From contig DASREM010000038.1 in the NCBI GenBank assembly GCA_035652095.1, forward strand, positions 136,958-200,957: 64,000 nucleotides of DNA, read 5' to 3'. Under the pieces are notes generated by a model that searched no databases, had not been told where the DNA came from, and worked only from the letters and a program-made list of their open reading frames with translations. A program made the translations under genes and the position numbers. Positions 1-8,800 of this stretch are shown in pieces (the first letter of the stretch is position 1; the number at the start of each line of letters is the position of its first letter). The DNA comes from DASREM01 sp035652095 (GTDB lineage: Bacteria; Acidobacteriota; Terriglobia; Terriglobales; Acidobacteriaceae).

Positions 1-591
1 CTGCGCCCCCCATCCGCCGCCCTGTAATTGGGCCAGCATGTGGTCCGACTTGGGATCGTCGGGATTCATGATGTAAAGATCCACGTCATTGCCCGATCGC
101 CGGGTCGATCCGTAAACAACCTTGTCGCCCTGATAACTGAACACCGAACCGGTATTCCGGGACTTGCCATCGGTCAGCAGAGCGATGTCTCCTGTGCCGA
201 CGTCATAGCGGTACAGTTGAAAGAACTCTCCTCCGCCAACATCTTTGGAGAACAGGAAAGAGTTGTCGCGAGTGGGTGGAAAGGCTGCCCCGGCGATGGA
301 ATCGGGATAAAACGTCAACTGGGTACGTGCCCCGCCTGGCATCGCTACCCGGTGCACCTGGTTGGTGTCGCCAAAGCGCGTGGAGATCAACATCTCGCGC
401 TTCATCGGGTCCCAACTTTCGAAGAATGCGCCCCGAAAGTTGGTGTAGCGTTCCACGGTCTCAACCAGCGACGACGGAATTGTCGGCACGCCTTCTACCA
501 CTAAGTTGTCGGCTGCGCCAATCTCGGAAACCTGTGCCGTGGCTAGAGTGAGAAGAAAGAGCGGCAGGAACCAACGCAGGGTTGTTCGCAC
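1..591 (-). CDS. S9-family peptidase (prolyl oligopeptidase-like), N-terminal part, truncated by the window edge
   Basis: The first 197 codons are open from a GTG at 589-591 to the window edge. The GTG is preceded by GGAG in the order GGAGTTTCC-GTG. The N-terminus is a signal peptide (VRTTLRWFLPLFLLTLATA, then Q). What follows reads as WD40-like propeller blades of dipeptidyl-aminopeptidase/acylaminoacyl-peptidase type: FFESWDPMKREMLISTRF, GGARTQLTF and LYRYDVGTGDIALLTDG. The Ser-Asp-His hydrolase domain would lie outside the window. By family, such proteins are periplasmic peptidases that degrade oligopeptides. A TolB-like propeller without a catalytic domain remains possible because the C-terminus is missing. 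Confidence 0.7.
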   Translation of the reverse strand, partial: MRTTLRWFLPLFLLTLATAQVSEIGAADNLVVEGVPTIPSSLVETVERYTNFRGAFFESWDPMKREMLISTRFGDTNQVHRVAMPGGARTQLTFYPDSIAGAAFPPTRDNSFLFSKDVGGGEFFQLYRYDVGTGDIALLTDGKSRNTGSVFSYQGDKVVYGSTRRSGNDVDLYIMNPDDPKSDHMLAQLQGGGWGAQ

Positions 592-655
592 GGAAACTCC
601 TGGGCAGCGTTATGAAGTCGAGAACGCTGCAGGATACACCGCTTCAGCGATACAA

Positions 656-683
656 ACAAAAAACCCCGGACGAAGTCCGGGGG
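656..683 (-). terminator. Rho-independent terminator of the PEP-CTERM gene
   Basis: A perfect 8-bp stem with a 3-base loop (CCCCGGAC-GAA-GTCCGGGG at 664-682) is followed on the minus strand by a run of six T. It lies 23 bases past the stop of the PEP-CTERM gene and separates it from the S9 peptidase gene. Confidence 0.85.
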
Positions 684-705
684 TCGGAGAAGAGGAAAAG
701 ATGCT

Positions 706-1350
706 TCAGATGTTGAGTTTTCTTCGGACCATCCCGGCCAATCCAATCAGTCCAGTGCCGAGCAGGGTGAGCGTCCCAGGTTCGGGAACAACGCTCGTGC
801 GCCCCAGAATTGCAGCTTCGGAATTAGGCGTGATGTAGTTGATTTGCCCCCTGGAATTCAGAACCAGTCCGTAAAAGACCGTGCCAGCAGGTACGCCGCT
901 GGCGGTGACATTGACGCTGCCATTAGCGGCCAAGGCCGAATGCAGATCAACATATCCGAATGACAGGTTGCATGTGGTCGAGCAGAAGCCCAGACCTTGC
1001 AGGCTGCTGGTAATCGCATTTACCGCCGCCCCCTCAGGAAAGCTTGCCAGGCTGGAGAACTGGATTCCGTTCAGGCTGCCGGTGGGAGCGGAGTTGACGA
1101 ATGCCGCAATCACCAGAACATCAGATCCGGCTGAGCCGTTTGCGGTCGAAATGTTGAAGACGTTGCTGGTGAGCAAGATTCCAACCGACTGACCGCTGGC
1201 GATTCCACCGCCCACGTGTGTGATATTCGGGGTGGCGTGCGCGCATGAGTAGCTGGCGAAGTTGTTGCATGTGTTCGCGAAGACCGCGCCAGGAAAGAGG
1301 AAGACGAGGGGGAAAGACAGTGCGATGAACTTCAGAATTCGATTGACCAT
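706..1350 (-). CDS. PEP-CTERM sorting-domain protein
   Basis: This is a secreted protein of 214 residues. The ATG at 1348-1350 was chosen because a signal peptide starts there (MVNRILKFIALSFPLVFLF) and AAGGAG lies about 11 bases upstream; longer readings add an unlikely leader. The C-terminus is a textbook PEP-CTERM signal: VPEPGTL, a short hydrophobic helix, then a basic tail ending RRKLNI. In this family the signal directs cleavage and anchoring by an exosortase, usually for proteins linked to exopolysaccharide. The middle is low-complexity, rich in Ser, Ala, Gly and Asn, with four cysteines near the mature N-terminus and two more (CSTTC) near the middle. No exosortase gene is in the window. 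The specific role is unknown. Confidence 0.85.
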   Translation of the reverse strand: MVNRILKFIALSFPLVFLFPGAVFANTCNNFASYSCAHATPNITHVGGGIASGQSVGILLTSNVFNISTANGSAGSDVLVIAAFVNSAPTGSLNGIQFSSLASFPEGAAVNAITSSLQGLGFCSTTCNLSFGYVDLHSALAANGSVNVTASGVPAGTVFYGLVLNSRGQINYITPNSEAAILGRTSVVPEPGTLTLLGTGLIGLAGMVRRKLNI

Positions 1351-1593
1351 GTGCCCGAGACTCCTTGATGCCCCATTTGCCAAAGCACTTCTACAAGTAG
1401 CAACTGTGAGACCAATCGTGCAGGTCTGAGCGGGGGGAGCTTCGGCTAAGTCCTTTACTTCGGTGGAAATTCTGCAACTATGCCAAGATAGAAGTGACAA
1501 AAAGTGTCAGGGTGAAAATGGGTTCTACGTGATTGTGGCAAGTGGGAAAGCATTTTCCTTTTGGAACGGCACTAAAACAAGAATGTCTCTCTC

Positions 1594-2937
1594 GTGCAGA
1601 CCCTGTTAAATAACGACCGGAGCAAGGTTTCACTGTCAGCGTATCTCCGCCTGCTGCGTGAAAACCGCAATTTCCGCCGCTTGTGGATTGCGCAGATCGT
1701 AAGCGAGATCGGGGACTGGTTCTACACCCTGGCGATTTATACCTTGTTATTACAGTTGACGGGCCGGGCGAGTTCGGTGGGGCTGGCGCTGATGTTGCAG
1801 GTCTTGCCCATTACATTCATCGCTCCCTCGGCAGGTCTGGTCAACGACCGGATCAGCCGCAAACGAGTCATGATCGTTGCCGACCTGACTCGCTTCGTGA
1901 TTGTGGTTTCTATGCTGCTGGTGCGCTCGGCCTCCATGGTGTGGCTCGTTTATCCGCTGCTGCTCATGGAGACGATGATGGTTGCCTTCTTCGAGCCGGC
2001 GCGCAATTCCGTGATTCCCAACATCACCTCGCGCGAGGACGTGATTGTTGCGAACACGTTGTCTTCTACTACCTGGTCTGTAAATCTGGTGTTGGGAGCG
2101 GCGCTGGGCGGATTTGTGGCTGCGTTGCTCGGGCGGGACGCTGTCTTCGTGATCAATGGGCTCTCTTTTCTGGCATCTGCGTACTTCATCGGTGGCATGC
2201 ACTTCTCCGAACCGCACGCTGATGCGAGTCGCTGGCTGCGATTGCGGGATCTGGTTGATTACACGCAGATGATCGAAGGTTTCCGCTATGTGCGGAAGCA
2301 CCCGCGCCTCCGCGCCACTATCTTTGCGAAAGCGGGACTGTTCGTCATCGGCCCCAGCTGGGTCTTGTACACGATCATGGGAGAGCGCTATTTCCCTGTG
2401 AAATGGCACGATCTCAGCCCCCAACGTGGAGCGATGCTGGGCATGAGCATGTTGATGGCGGCGCGCGGCGTGGGGGCCATGCTTGGGCCGCTGGCAGCCT
2501 CTCCTTCAGCGGGGGATCGCGAGAATCGCCTTCGCCTCTGGATCCTGGTCGGGTACGTCGCAGACGCGATCGGCTATTTCGGGTTGGGATTCGCGCGCTC
2601 CGTGTTCGCGGCATGTTCCTGGATTGTGCTCGCGCACTCCGGAGGCTCGGTGGTATGGGTCTTTTCGACCACCCTGCTGCAACTGAGCACCGAAGACCGC
2701 TACCGCGGCCGCGTCTTTGCCGCAGACAACGCGATCTCGATGCTTACGATCGCGGTCGGAGCCTTCCTGGTGAGCGTATTTCTCGACCACGGCGTCTCGG
2801 CAAAGACTCTTGCCAGCGCCGCGGGGGTTTCCATGTTGCTCCCGGCCACGCTGTGGGCGTATTGGATCTGGCGGAATGACGTGACAAAGTCATCCATCAC
2901 GCGGGACGAAGCCGGCCAAATTGTCCCCAGAGTGTAA
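1594..2937 (+). CDS. MFS transporter (EntS/MFS_3-type exporter)
   Basis: The protein has 447 residues and about 12 hydrophobic segments, a normal length for a major facilitator drug or siderophore exporter. The first helix follows NFRRLWIAQIVSEIGDWFY, typical of the MFS_3/EntS branch. The loop between helices 2 and 3 carries motif A residues (NDRISRKRVM). The start is GTG at 1594; a nearby ATG at 1583 is out of frame. It acts in the inner membrane, probably as a proton-driven exporter, but the substrate cannot be read. It is convergent with the pterin dehydratase gene, only 11 bases away. Confidence 0.85.
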   Translation: MQTLLNNDRSKVSLSAYLRLLRENRNFRRLWIAQIVSEIGDWFYTLAIYTLLLQLTGRASSVGLALMLQVLPITFIAPSAGLVNDRISRKRVMIVADLTRFVIVVSMLLVRSASMVWLVYPLLLMETMMVAFFEPARNSVIPNITSREDVIVANTLSSTTWSVNLVLGAALGGFVAALLGRDAVFVINGLSFLASAYFIGGMHFSEPHADASRWLRLRDLVDYTQMIEGFRYVRKHPRLRATIFAKAGLFVIGPSWVLYTIMGERYFPVKWHDLSPQRGAMLGMSMLMAARGVGAMLGPLAASPSAGDRENRLRLWILVGYVADAIGYFGLGFARSVFAACSWIVLAHSGGSVVWVFSTTLLQLSTEDRYRGRVFAADNAISMLTIAVGAFLVSVFLDHGVSAKTLASAAGVSMLLPATLWAYWIWRNDVTKSSITRDEAGQIVPRV

Positions 2938-2948
2938 CGGCGATGCCG

Positions 2949-3290
2949 CTACTGGCTCTGCAAACGGTCGATCTTGGCTGCCATAATGAAGTCGCTCTCT
3001 GTGAGGCCGTCTACCTTATGCGTCCACAAGGTGATCTCGACCTTGCCCCACGTGAGAAAAATGTCGGGATGATGTCCTTGTTCCTCGGCGATTGCGCCGG
3101 CCCGGTTTACGAAACTCAAGGCGCTCTTGAAATCCGGGAAGGTGTAACTGCGGGTGATGTGGTGTTCATTCACTACTTTCCAGTGCGCCCATTCCGGCAA
3201 CTGCTGGTGTAGGTCGGCAAGTTCTTTTCCCCTGAGGGGCGGAACGCCCCCGCGGCAGGGCACGCAGGTTTTGCTGGCCAGGTTGGACAT
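2949..3290 (-). CDS. phhB: 4a-hydroxytetrahydrobiopterin dehydratase
   Basis: This 113-residue protein matches pterin-4a-carbinolamine dehydratase. It has the family block FVNRAGAIAEEQGHHPDI, with the paired His-His-Pro of the active site, followed by WGKVEITLWTHKVDGLTESD. The enzyme dehydrates 4a-hydroxy-tetrahydropterin so that the cofactor of aromatic amino acid hydroxylases can be recycled; in bacteria lacking such hydroxylases it may act in pterin metabolism. No phenylalanine hydroxylase is nearby. The N-terminus carries a CVPC pair that is also seen in many family members. Confidence 0.9.
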   Translation of the reverse strand: MSNLASKTCVPCRGGVPPLRGKELADLHQQLPEWAHWKVVNEHHITRSYTFPDFKSALSFVNRAGAIAEEQGHHPDIFLTWGKVEITLWTHKVDGLTESDFIMAAKIDRLQSQ

Positions 3291-3401
3291 AGTCTTTGCA
3301 GTTTAGCAGCGGTTACGGCGCGGAGGACGCCGCCGTTCTCAAAAAATCCGACTGCCATGCCGGGTCCGGCATCTACACTTCAGCAAACCCAAAGGACGAG
3401 A

Positions 3402-4382
3402 ATGGAATATCGCAAGCTAGGAAATACCGGCCTCCAGGTGTCCCGCATTTGCCTGGGATGCATGACGTTCGGAGTGCCCGAACGAGGGTCGCATCCCTGG
3501 ACGCTCGACGAGGAGAAGAGCCGTCCCATCATTCGCCACGCGATTGAGCGCGGCATCAATTTCCTGGACACTGCGAACACTTACTCCGACGGCAGCAGCG
3601 AAGAGATCATCGGGCGCGCGGTTCGCGATTTCGGTAAGCGCGACGAACTGGTCATCGCCACCAAGGTTTACTTTCACTGGAGCAAAGGCCCAAACCAGAG
3701 AGGACTGTCGCGCAAATCCATCATGAAGGAGATCGATGCCAGCCTGAAGCGGCTGGGCATGGATTACGTGGACCTGTACCAGATCCATCGCTGGGACTAC
3801 GAAACTCCCATCGAAGAGACCATGGAAGCGCTGCACGATGTGGTGAAAGCAGGGAAAGTCCGGTATATCGGCGCCTCGTCCATGTTCGCCTGGCAGTTCG
3901 CAAAATCGTTGTATGTGTCCGAGCGCCACGGATGGACGCGCTTCGTGTCCATGCAGGACCACTACAACCTGCTCTACCGTGAAGAGGAGCGGGAGATGCT
4001 GCCGTTATGTGCTGCGGAAAGAATAGGGGTTCTGCCCTGGAGTCCGCTGGCCCGCGGCCGCCTGGCGCGTCCTTTTGGAGAGAGCACTCCCCGGATGGAG
4101 ACCGACGAGTATGGCAAGAAGCTCTACGTTGTGGCCGCGGATTCCGATCGCCAGATCATCGAACGCGTGATCCAGATTGCGACCCGCCGCGGCGTCCCGC
4201 CGGCGCAAGTGGCACTGGCATGGTTACTGCAGAAACCGGTTGTCACAGCGCCCATCATCGGGGCCTCCAAGCTGCAGCACGTGGACGATGCGGTAGCGGC
4301 ATTGTCTATGCAACTGACGACGGAGGAGATCAAGGCAGTGGAAGAACCCTACGTTCCGCATCCGGTGGTCGGATTCTCGTGA
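3402..4382 (+). CDS. Aldo/keto reductase
   Basis: This 326-residue NADPH-dependent oxidoreductase has a TIM-barrel fold. The ATG at 3402 begins the canonical MEYRKLGNTGLQVS and has AGGA just upstream. The catalytic tetrad is visible: Asp and Tyr in FLDTANTYSDG, Lys in VIATKV, and His in YQIHRWD. The signature around VDLYQIHRWD and GKVRYIGASSM places it near the YajO/YccK group of AKRs. By family it reduces carbonyls or acts on sugar-like substrates in the cytosol; the true substrate is not readable. It is followed 13 bases later by the DinB-like gene, probably in one transcript. Confidence 0.88.
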   Translation: MEYRKLGNTGLQVSRICLGCMTFGVPERGSHPWTLDEEKSRPIIRHAIERGINFLDTANTYSDGSSEEIIGRAVRDFGKRDELVIATKVYFHWSKGPNQRGLSRKSIMKEIDASLKRLGMDYVDLYQIHRWDYETPIEETMEALHDVVKAGKVRYIGASSMFAWQFAKSLYVSERHGWTRFVSMQDHYNLLYREEEREMLPLCAAERIGVLPWSPLARGRLARPFGESTPRMETDEYGKKLYVVAADSDRQIIERVIQIATRRGVPPAQVALAWLLQKPVVTAPIIGASKLQHVDDAVAALSMQLTTEEIKAVEEPYVPHPVVGFS

Positions 4383-4395
4383 TTGATAATGCTAG

Positions 4396-4944
4396 ATGGA
4401 GAGGGGCCTTGCGAGGAGCGCATTGAGATTGACCAACCCATCACAACCCGAGCCCTGGCTGCGAGGCACCCACGGTGAGCTGCCGGCGGTGATCCGCGCC
4501 GCGCTGCATGCGTTGGAATTGGCGCATGAGGACATCCAGCGCTGGTGTGGCGAGCTATCCGATGACGAACTGAACGCGCGTCCAGCAGGACTGCCATCCG
4601 TTGCTTTCCATGTAAATCACATCTGCGGAAGCCTGGACCGGCTGCTGACCTATGCGGAAGGCAGAGAACTCGATGAGAACCAGTTGTCCATGGTGGATCG
4701 GGAGGTCGAGTTTCGGTCTTACGGACCTATATTGTTCCGTCAACTGGCTCAAACCCTGGCGCGCAGTGAAGATCGGCTTCGCGCATTTACCGAAGGCGAT
4801 CTGCAGCAGCCTCGTTTTGTCGGCAGACGAAGGCTTCCCACATCGCTGGGAGGCCTTTTAGTCCATATTGCCGATCACACCCAGCGCCACGTTGGCCAGG
4901 CGATCACGACGGCTCGGATCGTCCGCCAGCACCGGCAACTTTGA
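4396..4944 (+). CDS. DinB-family metal-binding protein
   Basis: This four-helix-bundle protein of up to 182 residues has the DinB/YfiT metal-binding histidines: one in AFHVNHICG and two in LLVHIADHTQRHVGQ. Members of this superfamily include thiol S-transferases (bacillithiol or mycothiol type) and many proteins of unknown function. The start is uncertain: ATG at 4396 gives a longer arginine-rich leader, while a TTG about 11 codons later (LTNPSQPEPW) is also plausible. Neighbours on the same strand are an aldo/keto reductase and MsrA, so a role in oxidative or electrophile stress is possible but only inferred. Confidence 0.75.
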   Translation: MERGLARSALRLTNPSQPEPWLRGTHGELPAVIRAALHALELAHEDIQRWCGELSDDELNARPAGLPSVAFHVNHICGSLDRLLTYAEGRELDENQLSMVDREVEFRSYGPILFRQLAQTLARSEDRLRAFTEGDLQQPRFVGRRRLPTSLGGLLVHIADHTQRHVGQAITTARIVRQHRQL

Positions 4945-4975
4945 ACCCTGGACACTGTTGGAGTATCTAATAGTC

Positions 4976-5515
4976 ATGGAAAAAGAAGCGACAGCAGTGT
5001 TTGGTGGCGGCTGTTTCTGGTGTATCGAGGCGGTTTTCAAACGCATGTCCGGAGTAAAAAAGGCCGAGTCGGGATACATGGGTGGGCAGGTAGAAAACCC
5101 GACCTACCGCCAGGTCTGCGGAGGCGATACCGGGCACGTGGAGGTTGTCCGGGTCACGTTTGACCCCGACGAGGTCAGCTATCGGGAATTGCTGGACGTG
5201 TTCTTCACCGTCCACGACCCAACCACCTTGAACCAGCAAGGTAACGATGTCGGCGAGCAGTACCGGTCGGTGATCTTCTATGAAAACGAAGAGCAGAAGC
5301 GCGACGCGGAAGCCAAAATTGCCGAACTGAATGCAAGCAAGCAATGGCGCGATCCCGTGGTCACAGCGATCGAGCCGGCGCAGAAGTTTTACGTTGCCGA
5401 AGATTACCACCAGGATTATTTCGACAACAACCGGCGGCAGCCCTATTGCATGTTCGTGGTGGCGCCGAAGGTCGAGAAATTTGAAAAGAAGTTTGGAGAC
5501 AAAGTCCGGCAGTAA
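4976..5515 (+). CDS. msrA: Peptide methionine-(S)-S-oxide reductase
   Basis: This 179-residue MsrA carries the catalytic motif GCFWC (Cys13) right after the N-terminus, followed by EAVFKRMSGV and the family block SGYMGGQVENPTYRQVC. It reduces the S-epimer of methionine sulfoxide in proteins or free methionine, with electrons from thioredoxin. The ATG at 4976 is chosen because the MsrA fold begins here; upstream in-frame codons overlap the DinB gene. No msrB is fused or adjacent. It is the last gene before a repeat-rich intergenic block. Confidence 0.95.
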   Translation: MEKEATAVFGGGCFWCIEAVFKRMSGVKKAESGYMGGQVENPTYRQVCGGDTGHVEVVRVTFDPDEVSYRELLDVFFTVHDPTTLNQQGNDVGEQYRSVIFYENEEQKRDAEAKIAELNASKQWRDPVVTAIEPAQKFYVAEDYHQDYFDNNRRQPYCMFVVAPKVEKFEKKFGDKVRQ

Positions 5516-5520
5516 AGCAG

Positions 5521-5805
5521 CATTCAGCCTTCAGCACTTAGCATTCAGCACTTAGCATTCAGCACTTAGCATTCAGCCAGTACAGTTCATAGGCTGTGCA
5601 CGCGAGATCCTTCCTCGGGCTTACGCCCTCGTCAGGATGACGACTTTCTTGTTGGCTGAGTGCTAAGTTTCAGCGAGCAAATTTCATACACTGTGCAAGC
5701 GAGATCCTTCCTCCGGGCTTCCAGCCCTCGTCAGGATGACGTCTCTCATCCTGACTGAATGCTGAGTGCTGAATGCCGAATGCCAAGTGCCAAGTGCCGA
5801 AGGCT
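5521..5805. repeat. Composite intergenic repeat block (tandem 14-mers plus two long direct repeats)
   Basis: This whole gap between msrA and the TonB receptor is repeat sequence. Three perfect tandem copies of TTCAGCACTTAGCA occupy 5530-5571. Reverse-complement forms of the same unit lie at about 5655-5675 and 5752-5800, so the block has inverted edges. Between them are two copies of a roughly 40-base core (GCGAGATCCTTCC...CGTCAGGATGACG) at about 5601-5642 and 5699-5741. Related short units recur at 25412-25451 and 27885-27984. No gene is seen in it. Confidence 0.8.
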
Positions 5806-5810
5806 CACCC

Positions 5811-8800
5811 TCAGAAGCTCAATCTGGCCTGAAATTCAATCACCCGTCCCGCCAACCCGTCTGAGGGTCTGCCGAAGCTGGTGGTGTTGATGATATCGGT
5901 AGGCGCAGTCGCCGGCGCCAGCGTGGTCAGATTCAGAATATTGAACGCATTAAAGAAGTTCGCGCGAAATGCCAGCTTCGATCCTTCGCCCAGGAAGGCG
6001 ACGGTTGGCAGCGCGAAGTCCTTGCCAAAAGCAAGGTCCACCGAGGTGTATCCCGGCCCGGTAAAGATGTTGCGGCAACGGCATCCCGGACCGCGGGTGG
6101 TGGTGTCGAACTCCGCCGCGGGATTGGGGAAGATTCCGTTGATCCACTGCCGCTTGTCGGGCGACGTGATTGCGCCTCCGAAGTAAGCAGCGGGAAGGTC
6201 AGGGCAGTAGCCATCGCCGTTGCGGTCATTATTCGTGTCACAGCTTCCAATCAGTCCGGAGAACGGGAAGCCGCTGTGCTTGCTCATAATGCCGCTGATC
6301 GTCCAGCCCCCGAGCACAGAGCCGAGGAAGCCATGCTGCCTTCGCAGGAATGGGAGTTCCCATATGGCGGAGAGCACGAAATTGTGTCGAACATCGTAGT
6401 CGGAATCCGCGCGGTCGAGGGCCTGGTTGAAGGGGTCCGTTTGTTGAAACCCAATCTCGTACGAAGCGGTGTCGATCGCGTGCGACCAGGTGTAGGTTCC
6501 ATCCAACTGGAACCCATGGGAGAACCGCCGGCTGACGTGGAAAATCGCGGCATCGTAGCTGGCATTCACGTCCGGCAGGGGAATGAAGATGCGGTTGAAG
6601 CGGTTGTTGCCCGTGGGATGCGGAGCGAGACAGGTTGGATTCGTGGGCCCACAGGGAAGGCCATTCACGCCGCTGTTTTGGAACTTGTCTTGAAGCCCGT
6701 CGAAGGTATCCCCCGGTATAAGCCGGTTCACGTCAATGGTGCGCACCAGTTTGCGGCTGCGGCTTCCCTGGTAACCGATCTTCAGAGTCAGGTCCCGCAC
6801 CGGCTGTTGCTCCACTTCGAGCGAGTAGATGTAGACGTACGGATTCGGTTCCTGGGGGAGCGCTCCGAAGATGTCCACCTTGGTAACGGTCGAACAGGTT
6901 GGATCGCCGCAGAGCGCGCCGTCGGGGGCGACACCGTTCGCGAACACCGGGTTGGCGGGGAAGCTGTTTGCTTTGTTGTTTGCTCCCAGGAAGTATTGGA
7001 TATTCGATCCCGGCGGTGAGCCGACGTTCGTGCCGTTATCAAAGAAGCAGCAGGTATTAACTTCGGCGGTGAACGGAGTGTTCTGGCGCACGTTGTCGAA
7101 CAGCACCCCGTAGAAGCGGTTGAACACCAGGCCAAAGCCGCCCCGGAATACCAGATTGTTCTGGTAGCGGTTCGGACTCCAGGCGAAGCCAAGTCGCGGA
7201 CCAAAATTATTGCGGTCACGCGCGTAGAGTTGCGTGACCGGCCGCACGGCGCCGTTGATGAATCCCTGGCTCCCGGCAAAATAGTTGCTCAGCAGGTCAT
7301 TGGTCTCTCTTACCGGCGTGAAATATTCCCAGCGCAGGCCCAGGTTGACAGTCAGGTTGGGGCGGACCTTCCAATCATCCTGCGCAAAAACTGCGAAGTC
7401 GTACGTACGGAAGTGACGCAGAGCGTTCGGGGGCAGCCCGGTGACCGGATCGACGGATACTTGCTCATCGAAGCAGCAAGCGTCATTGGCAAAGTTCAGC
7501 AGCCCTCGGAATTGATAGAAGGGCCGCTCTCCCCCTGGCTGATCGTTGTTGTTTTCTTCCCGCCGCGCCTCGCCGCCAAACTTGAATGCGTGGTTGTTGT
7601 GGATCCAGCTCAAGGTCTCAGCCAGCGCATAGGTGTTTTGGGAAGCGAGTTGGGGTGTTGTAGGAGAGCGGGAAATGCCGAGGAAGGTTCCGATGTCGCC
7701 CAGACCCCCGGCATCGAAGTCGAACAGAGAAATGGCAGGGATGCCGAAATTGGTGAGTCCGGCCGGTTGCCTCTGGTCAAAGTTGAAGCGGGTGTAGTTG
7801 GCGCGAAACTCGTTCAGGATGGTGGAGGTGAGTGTTCGCGTCCAGCCTATGGTTCCAACATAATTGCTGGGCTTCAGGGTGAGATCCTGGATTGGCCGCT
7901 GGCCTCCATTGACGTTGTTCAGGCGGACAATATAGGTGCTGGCGAAGAACTGGTTTTTGCCCGCAGTGAAATCTACCCTCCCGTTGTACTGGTTGCCGCT
8001 ACTGGAGTTGGGCTCGGTCAAATCGAAAATGCCCCAGTCGGGGATGCCGTCGGGGCCGTTCCCGATCGCTTGTCCGAGGCCGTTCCCCGGCAGATACCAC
8101 CTGCCCAGTCCGTAGCCTGGAATCAAGGAACAACAATCGGTCACAGACGTTGTGGTGGAAATTCGCGGCTGGGTTCCAGGGGTGCTGAAGATCTGGGCCG
8201 CAAGGCTGTTGGGGTTGTTTTGGATTACATACTGCTCGAACTGCGGCGTTTCCAGCTTCACATCGCGAACTGGAGTGGTGTTGTTCAGGCGTACTCCTTC
8301 GTACGAGAAGAAGAAGAACAAGCGATCTTTCAGGATGGGTCCACCGATGCTGCCGGCGAAGTCGCGGTACTTCTGATCCACTCGCGTGGGGCAGTGGCTG
8401 GCCGTGACGGTGAACTGGTCGGGAGTCCCGGCCTCGCAGGTGATGGTATTCAGAGGCACGTTCGTCGGCCCGTAGAATTTATTGAAGGCGTTCAGGCCCT
8501 TGTCGTTCAATTTGAAGAAGCCGCTGCCATGCAGGCTGTTGGTCCCGCTTTTCGAGATGGTTTTCACCTGGGCGCCTGAGTTCCTGCCATCCTGCGCAGA
8601 GTAGCTGCTTGAGGCAACGACCACTTCCTGCACCGATTCCTGGTTGGGAGTGATCACCGCCGCACCGCCCCAATCCAGACTGTTGACGCTCACGCCGTCC
8701 AGGAGGAAGTTGTTGGCGGTCACACGCTGTCCATTGGCCAGGGCCTGCACCTGGTTTTCGGTCTGGAATATTTGGTTGTTCGAGCCACCCGGGCCGGTTT

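Noticed and set aside
1440..1560. Sigma-54-like sites (TGGCAAG...AGCA and TTGGCATAGTTGCAG)
   Set aside because: The GG-to-GC spacing is 11 and 7 bases, not 10.
5521..5805. CRISPR array in the repeat block after msrA
   Set aside because: The units are contiguous tandem repeats without unique spacers and no cas genes are nearby.
7230..8579. A 449-codon plus-strand frame inside the TonB receptor
   Set aside because: It is the antisense shadow of the receptor; its translation lacks any domain and has the composition expected of reversed codons.
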